Shown: in pieces, positions 6,513-9,752 of the stretch
Layout: each line of letters starts with the position of its first letter
How positions within the stretch are numbered: position 1 is the stretch's first letter
Assembly: GCA_023386255.1 (NCBI GenBank)
Contig: JAEWKB010000274.1
Span: 1 to 9,752, forward strand
Length of the DNA stretch: 9,752 nt
From: Bacteroidota bacterium
Lineage (GTDB): Bacteria; Bacteroidota; Bacteroidia; Flavobacteriales; Flavobacteriaceae
Direction of reading: 5' to 3'
Made by a program: the position numbers and the translations under genes
Notes under the pieces: generated by a model
Databases searched by the model: none
What the model was told of the DNA's origin: nothing
The model's input: the letters and a program-made list of their open reading frames with translations, nothing else

Positions 6513-7055
6513 TTATTCAGTAATGGCCTGTTTGTGTAAATCCACTTTTCCTGCCCTGCAATCCTCAATTATCGCATCAACTTTTTCTTTGGTCAGGTGT
6601 TCTTTATAATAATCACCCAGCTGCATCATGGGTGCATAACCACAGGCGCCAAGGCATTCCACCCCAACTACCTGGAACATGCCGTCAGGCGTTACTTCAC
6701 CTTCTTGTACACCAAGCTTGTTGCATGTATATTCCATAAGGTCTTCAGCACCGCGAACTGCGCAGCATGATGTCCGGCAAAATTCGAACATGTATTTGCC
6801 GATTGGCTTTTGGTTGAACATAGTATAGAATGATACTACTTCGTAAACCTCAATAGGCTGTATCTCCAGCATACCGGCCACTACATCCATCAGTTCCACG
6901 CTCAGCCAGTTGTCGTGCGCATCCTGAACTTCATGCAATACCGGTATAAGCGCCGACTTCTTCTTGTCGGCAGGGTAGTGGCTAATCAGTTCATACAGGC
7001 GCTCAGCAAGGGCGTCAGTTATATTTATTGTTTGTTTTATATCAGATCTTTCCAT
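6513..7055 (-). CDS. nuoE: NADH-quinone oxidoreductase subunit E ([2Fe-2S], thioredoxin-like)
   Basis: The 24-kDa-type subunit that partners NuoF and carries [2Fe-2S] cluster N1a next to the FMN. It has 180 residues, within the usual 160-180. The N-terminal helical part (1-85) includes SALIPVLHEVQDAHDNWLS (34-52) and VYEVVSFYTMFNQKP (70-84), both typical. The thioredoxin-like domain carries the cluster ligands C93 and C98 (FCRTSCCAVRGAE; C97 is an extra adjacent cysteine), and C134 and C138 (VECLGACGYAPMMQ). Spacing C-x4-C and C-x3-C agrees with the family. It lies 5 bases after nuoD and 2 before nuoF, with no clear ribosome-binding site, so coupled translation is likely. The TAACG sequence at its stop recurs at the nuoD and nuoK stops. 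Confidence 0.97.
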   Translation of the reverse strand: MERSDIKQTINITDALAERLYELISHYPADKKKSALIPVLHEVQDAHDNWLSVELMDVVAGMLEIQPIEVYEVVSFYTMFNQKPIGKYMFEFCRTSCCAVRGAEDLMEYTCNKLGVQEGEVTPDGMFQVVGVECLGACGYAPMMQLGDYYKEHLTKEKVDAIIEDCRAGKVDLHKQAITE

Positions 7056-7060
7056 AATCG

Positions 7061-8296
7061 TTAGGCGTCAAGTTCGCCGGCTATAACATTAAGGCTTGAT
7101 AAAGTTGCAATGGCATCCGAAAGCATCTGGCCCCTTACCATGTCATTAAATGCCTGGTAATAAATAAAGCACGGCCTGCGGAAGTGTAGCCTGTAAGGCG
7201 TACGGCTGCCATCGGTTATAAGGTAAAAGCCAAGTTCCCCGTTACCGCCTTCAACCGCGTGGTAAACTTCAGTTTTTGGCACAGGAACTTCGCCCATCAC
7301 AATTTTAAAGTGGTAAATAAGCGCTTCCATGTTGTTATACACTTCTTCTTTTGGAGGAAGGTAGTAATCAGGCACGTTAGCATGGAATGGCCCTTCAGGC
7401 ATTTTTTCAAGTGCCTGGCGGATTATCTTCATACTCTCCCAAACTTCGGCGTTACGCACACAGAAACGGTCGTAGGTGTCACCCGATTTCCCAACAGGAA
7501 CATCAAATTCAAAATCTTCGTAAGAGCTGTACGGCTTCATAACACGTACATCATAATCAATACCGGCAGCACGAAGGTTCGGCCCGGTAAAGCCATAGCT
7601 CATTGCTTTTTCAGCAGATATAGGGCCTACATCAATGGTACGGTCCATAAAAATCCTGTTTCGGGTAAGCAGGTTTTCAAACTCGCTCCATATTGCAGGA
7701 AACTCTTCAAGGAATTCATTTATCTTACGGAAAGCGGCCGGGCTCCAGTCCCGTTCAAATCCGCCAATGCGGCCCATGTTAGTTGTTAAACGCGCGCCAC
7801 AAATTTCTTCATAAATCTCGTATATCTTCTCCCTGTACTGGAACACGTAAAGGAAGCCTGTAAGGGCTCCTGTATCTACACCAAGTACCGAGTTGCAAAT
7901 AATATGGTCGGCAATACGTGCAAGCTCCATAATAATAACCCGCATGTACTGCACCCTTTTTGGCACTTCAATATCAAGCGCTTTCTCCAGGGTCATCCAC
8001 CAGCCCATGTTGTTAATAGGGGCAGAGCAGTAGTGCATCCTGTCCGTAAGCGGGGTTATCTGGTAAAACGGCCTGTTCTCGGCTATTTTTTCAAAAGCGC
8101 GGTGTATATAGCCTACAGTACCTTCGCCGTCAAGTATCCTCTCACCATCCATTAAAAGGATGTTTTGGAAAATACCGTGCGTGGCAGGGTGGGTAGGGCC
8201 TAAGTTGAGTATCGATAGTTCGCTGCCGTCTTCATTCTGCCTTTCTTCAATCATCTTGGCATATCGATGCTCCGGTGGTAATAACAGGTCTGACAT
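7061..8296 (-). CDS. nuoD: NADH-quinone oxidoreductase subunit D (49-kDa type, quinone site)
   Basis: Core subunit of the connecting arm, descended from the [NiFe]-hydrogenase large subunit but lacking its metal ligands; with NuoB it forms the quinone-reduction site. It has 411 residues, the normal length for the unfused form. LNLGPTHPATHG (30-41) contains the quinone-site loop with H40. DRMHYCSAPINN (85-96) supplies Y89, corresponding to the conserved quinone-contact tyrosine. GFTGPNLRAAGIDYDVR (235-251), FDVPVGKSGDTYDRFCVR (264-281) and VEGGNGELGFYLITDG (348-363) are further family signatures. The last residues read NVIAGELDA; many homologues end in Asp-Arg instead. ATG 8296-8294 lies 12 bases after nuoC, with an A/T leader. 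Not fused to nuoC, in contrast to E. coli. Confidence 0.98.
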   Translation of the reverse strand: MSDLLLPPEHRYAKMIEERQNEDGSELSILNLGPTHPATHGIFQNILLMDGERILDGEGTVGYIHRAFEKIAENRPFYQITPLTDRMHYCSAPINNMGWWMTLEKALDIEVPKRVQYMRVIIMELARIADHIICNSVLGVDTGALTGFLYVFQYREKIYEIYEEICGARLTTNMGRIGGFERDWSPAAFRKINEFLEEFPAIWSEFENLLTRNRIFMDRTIDVGPISAEKAMSYGFTGPNLRAAGIDYDVRVMKPYSSYEDFEFDVPVGKSGDTYDRFCVRNAEVWESMKIIRQALEKMPEGPFHANVPDYYLPPKEEVYNNMEALIYHFKIVMGEVPVPKTEVYHAVEGGNGELGFYLITDGSRTPYRLHFRRPCFIYYQAFNDMVRGQMLSDAIATLSSLNVIAGELDA

Positions 8297-8308
8297 TTTA
8301 TATAAAAA

Positions 8309-8848
8309 TTATTCCTGGTTAATTTGAGTTGCATTATCCGTTACACGGCCAAAGAAACGGTCATCCTTATCGGTACGGCCGCCGTCTTCCATAGGGAATT
8401 CTTTCCTCATCGGGAAAGAAACCATTTCATCCATGTTCAGAATCCTTTTCAGCTGCGGATGGCCTTTAAATATAATCCCGTAAAAATCATACGTTTCCCG
8501 CTCCTGCCAGTTAGCCCCAAGGAACAGGTCGGTAACCGAATCAATTTCCGGATTTTCTCCGCTAAGGAAGCACTTGAAGCGTATTCGTACGTTATCAAAC
8601 CAGTTGTGCATGTGGTATACCACCGCAAACTGCCTGTTCAGCTCATCATCAGGATAATGGACGCCACACACATCGGTAAGGAAGTTAAAACGAAGCAGTG
8701 GGTCTTCTTTTAGGAAACGCATCACCTCTAAGTTAGTGTCTGCAGCTACCTCAAATGAAAAGATGTCTTTTATGGTGATGAACCCGGTTACTTTATCGCC
8801 GAATTTTTCTGAAAGCTTGTCCTGTATAACAGATGTTTCTAATGCCAT
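8309..8848 (-). CDS. nuoC: NADH-quinone oxidoreductase subunit C (30-kDa type)
   Basis: Connecting-arm scaffold subunit without cofactors, binding NuoD and NuoI. It has 179 residues. The family signature is present as WQERETYDFYGIIFKGHPQL (114-133) continuing into KRIL, with E116, R117, E118 and D121 in the expected pattern. FNFLTDVCGVHYP (54-66) is the preceding conserved beta/helix region, and FPMRKEFPMEDGGR (145-158) follows at the usual place. The C-terminal extension beyond about 160 (DDRFFGRVTDNATQINQE) is acidic/polar and short. ATG 8848-8846 lies 5 bases after the nuoB stop; the leader GTAAA shows no Shine-Dalgarno site. Separate nuoC and nuoD genes are the general bacterial arrangement and the usual one in Bacteroidota that have complete operons. 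Confidence 0.96.
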   Translation of the reverse strand: MALETSVIQDKLSEKFGDKVTGFITIKDIFSFEVAADTNLEVMRFLKEDPLLRFNFLTDVCGVHYPDDELNRQFAVVYHMHNWFDNVRIRFKCFLSGENPEIDSVTDLFLGANWQERETYDFYGIIFKGHPQLKRILNMDEMVSFPMRKEFPMEDGGRTDKDDRFFGRVTDNATQINQE

Positions 8849-8853
8849 TTTAC

Positions 8854-9405
8854 TTATGAAATATTATAAGAAGCCAAAAGTTCCTGATATTCCGGTGAGC
8901 TCCTTCTCCTAACCGATTCTGACTTTACGATTTCCTGAAGCTGCATGATACCGTCAAGTATCTGCTCCGGCCTTGGCGGGCATCCCGGTACATAAACGTC
9001 TACAGGAATAACCTTGTCAATACCCTGAAGTACAGAATATGTGTCAAATATACCGCCTGATGATGCGCAGGCACCCACGGCTATAACCCAGCGCGGCTCG
9101 CTCATCTGTTCGTAAACCTGGCGTAATATCGGCGCCATCTTTTTGGCAATGGTTCCCATAACAAGCAGCATGTCGGCCTGGCGCGGAGAGAAGCTCATAC
9201 GCTCTGAGCCGAAGCGGGCCACGTCATAATGTGAAGCCATGGTTGCCATAAATTCTATACCGCAGCAAGATGTTGCAAAAGGAAGCGGCCAAAGCGAGTT
9301 GGCACGGGCAAGCCCTACAACTGTATCAAGCTTAGTGGCAAAAAAACCCTGTCCTTCAATTCCTTCGGGAGTGTCGACTAATTTTATGTCTGATGAATTG
9401 CTCAT
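8854..9405 (-). CDS. nuoB: NADH-quinone oxidoreductase subunit B (cluster N2)
   Basis: Core connecting-arm subunit (PSST type) that holds [4Fe-4S] cluster N2, the direct electron donor to quinone. It has 183 residues, a normal length. The N2 ligands are C47 and C48 (the adjacent pair in [14 protein letters not shown]), C113 ([15 protein letters not shown]) and C142 ([16 protein letters not shown]). [19 protein letters not shown] (64-82) is the conserved quinone-site-facing stretch. ATG 9405-9403 is chosen because it gives a typical N-terminus (about 30 polar residues before [12 protein letters not shown]) with an A/T-rich leader; no alternative in-frame start nearby fits better. It follows nuoA by 59 bases and precedes nuoC by 5. 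The C-terminal tail, [18 protein letters not shown], is basic then polar. Confidence 0.98.
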   Translation of the reverse strand: MSNSSDIKLVDTPEGIEGQGFFATKLDTVVGLARANSLWPLPFATSCCGIEFMATMASHYDVARFGSERMSFSPRQADMLLVMGTIAKKMAPILRQVYEQMSEPRWVIAVGACASSGGIFDTYSVLQGIDKVIPVDVYVPGCPPRPEQILDGIMQLQEIVKSESVRRRSSPEYQELLASYNIS

Positions 9406-9464
9406 TGTAAATTAATTTTTGATTATCAGGCACATAGTGCAAAAAGCATACCCAACAACCGTTT
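9406..9464 (-). other. nuoA-nuoB intergenic spacer
   Basis: A 59-base gap between nuoA and nuoB. It contains a short perfect inverted repeat, GCAC-ATA-GTGC (9430-9440), with a stem of only 4 bp, and an A/T-rich run just before nuoB. I see no match to the Bacteroidota TTG / TAnnTTTG promoter pattern and no terminator, so nuoB is probably transcribed from upstream of nuoA. Confidence 0.45.
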
Positions 9465-9752
9465 TTATTCCCATTCCAGACCTTTTTTCTTCATTACGTA
9501 GAAGAACCCTACTACAAGAAGAAGCATAAATATCCCCATCTTCATTAAACCTTCAAATCCCATTTCGCGGAAGTTTACCGCCCATGGATACATGAATATT
9601 ACTTCAACATCAAATAATACAAATAGTATAGCGACCAGAAAATACTTTACTGAAAAAGGTATGCGCGCATTTCCGATGGACTCAATACCGCACTCAAAGT
9701 TCTTGTCTTTGTTTACGGAGTTCCTTTTAGGCCCCAATTTGCTCGATACGGC
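9465..9752 (-). CDS. nuoA: NADH-quinone oxidoreductase subunit A (partial, 5' end outside window)
   Basis: Small membrane subunit (ND3 family) at the junction of the two arms. Reading from the right edge in frame gives 95 residues (AVSSKLGPKRN... to the TAA at 9467-9465); the usual length is about 120-130, so about 30 N-terminal residues with the first membrane helix are missing. A TTG at 9737-9735 is internal and should not be taken as the start, since the frame continues upstream with family-like sequence. Visible: the long loop with the conserved cysteine (C21 of the visible part, FECGIESIG), which corresponds to the cysteine of the ND3 active/deactive loop; membrane segment 2 (about 34-54) carrying FDVEVIFMYPW with the conserved acidic pair D48/E50; and membrane segment 3 (about 67-86). 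It is the first gene of the run, so the operon promoter should lie to the right. Confidence 0.95.
   Translation of the reverse strand, partial: AVSSKLGPKRNSVNKDKNFECGIESIGNARIPFSVKYFLVAILFVLFDVEVIFMYPWAVNFREMGFEGLMKMGIFMLLLVVGFFYVMKKKGLEWE

Noticed and set aside
7259..7789. Plus-strand open frame of 176 codons antisense to nuoD
   Set aside because: Lies wholly inside a well-conserved gene, has no recognisable protein features, and shows the composition expected of a shadow frame. The same applies to plus-strand frames at 1229-1684, 3991-4485, 4148-4567 and 8324-8713.
9430..9440. GCAC-ATA-GTGC hairpin between nuoA and nuoB as operator or terminator
   Set aside because: A 4-bp stem without T-tract or known motif is expected by chance.
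9735..9737. TTG as the start of nuoA
   Set aside because: The frame stays open to the right edge with family-like residues (AVSSK), and starting here would remove the first membrane helix. The gene is simply cut by the window.

Overview
The window is an almost uninterrupted run of twelve minus-strand genes for respiratory complex I (proton-pumping NADH:quinone oxidoreductase). Transcription runs from the right edge to the left, in the order nuoA (5' end missing), nuoB, nuoC, nuoD, nuoE, nuoF, nuoG, nuoH, nuoI, nuoJ, nuoK, nuoL (3' end missing). nuoM and nuoN, if present, would lie beyond the left edge. The remainder of nuoA and probably the operon promoter lie beyond the right edge. No gene was recognised on the plus strand, and no tRNA, rRNA, CRISPR array or transposase gene was seen.

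The source is probably a member of the Bacteroidota, most likely Flavobacteriaceae. The reasons are the protein sequences, the separate nuoC and nuoD, the short NuoG of 347 residues, the scarcity of Shine-Dalgarno sequences before starts (A/T-rich leaders instead), and a C/G-rich composite palindrome of a style I associate with intergenic regions of that phylum. This placement rests on recognition, not on a search. Unlike the 11-subunit complex I operons that lack nuoEFG, this one has the full NADH-oxidising module, so the enzyme should take electrons from NADH and pass them to quinone (menaquinone in this group).

Layout: 9752-9465 nuoA; a 59-base gap; 9405-6513 nuoB-C-D-E, with gaps of 5, 12 and 5 bases; a 2-base gap; 6510-5143 nuoF; a 96-base gap holding a double-hairpin element; 5046-4003 nuoG; a one-base stop/start overlap into nuoH (4003-2966); a 47-base gap; 2918-1540 nuoI-J-K joined by two identical one-base TAATATG junctions; then nuoL from 1533 to the left edge after 6 bases. 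No gene-free stretch exceeds 100 bases.

Functionally, NuoE/F/G form the NADH-oxidising arm (FMN and Fe-S clusters). NuoB/C/D/I form the connecting arm that carries electrons to the quinone site at the NuoB-NuoD-NuoH junction. NuoA/H/J/K/L are membrane subunits coupling this to proton translocation. All expected Fe-S ligands of NuoB, E, F, I and the N-terminal part of NuoG are present, as are the key charged membrane residues, so the complex looks functional. The main oddities are the short NuoG with an unusual extra cysteine set, the palindromic element exactly at the nuoF-nuoG boundary, and the altered C-terminus of NuoD. I found no undescribed system; this is mainly a well-conserved housekeeping operon.
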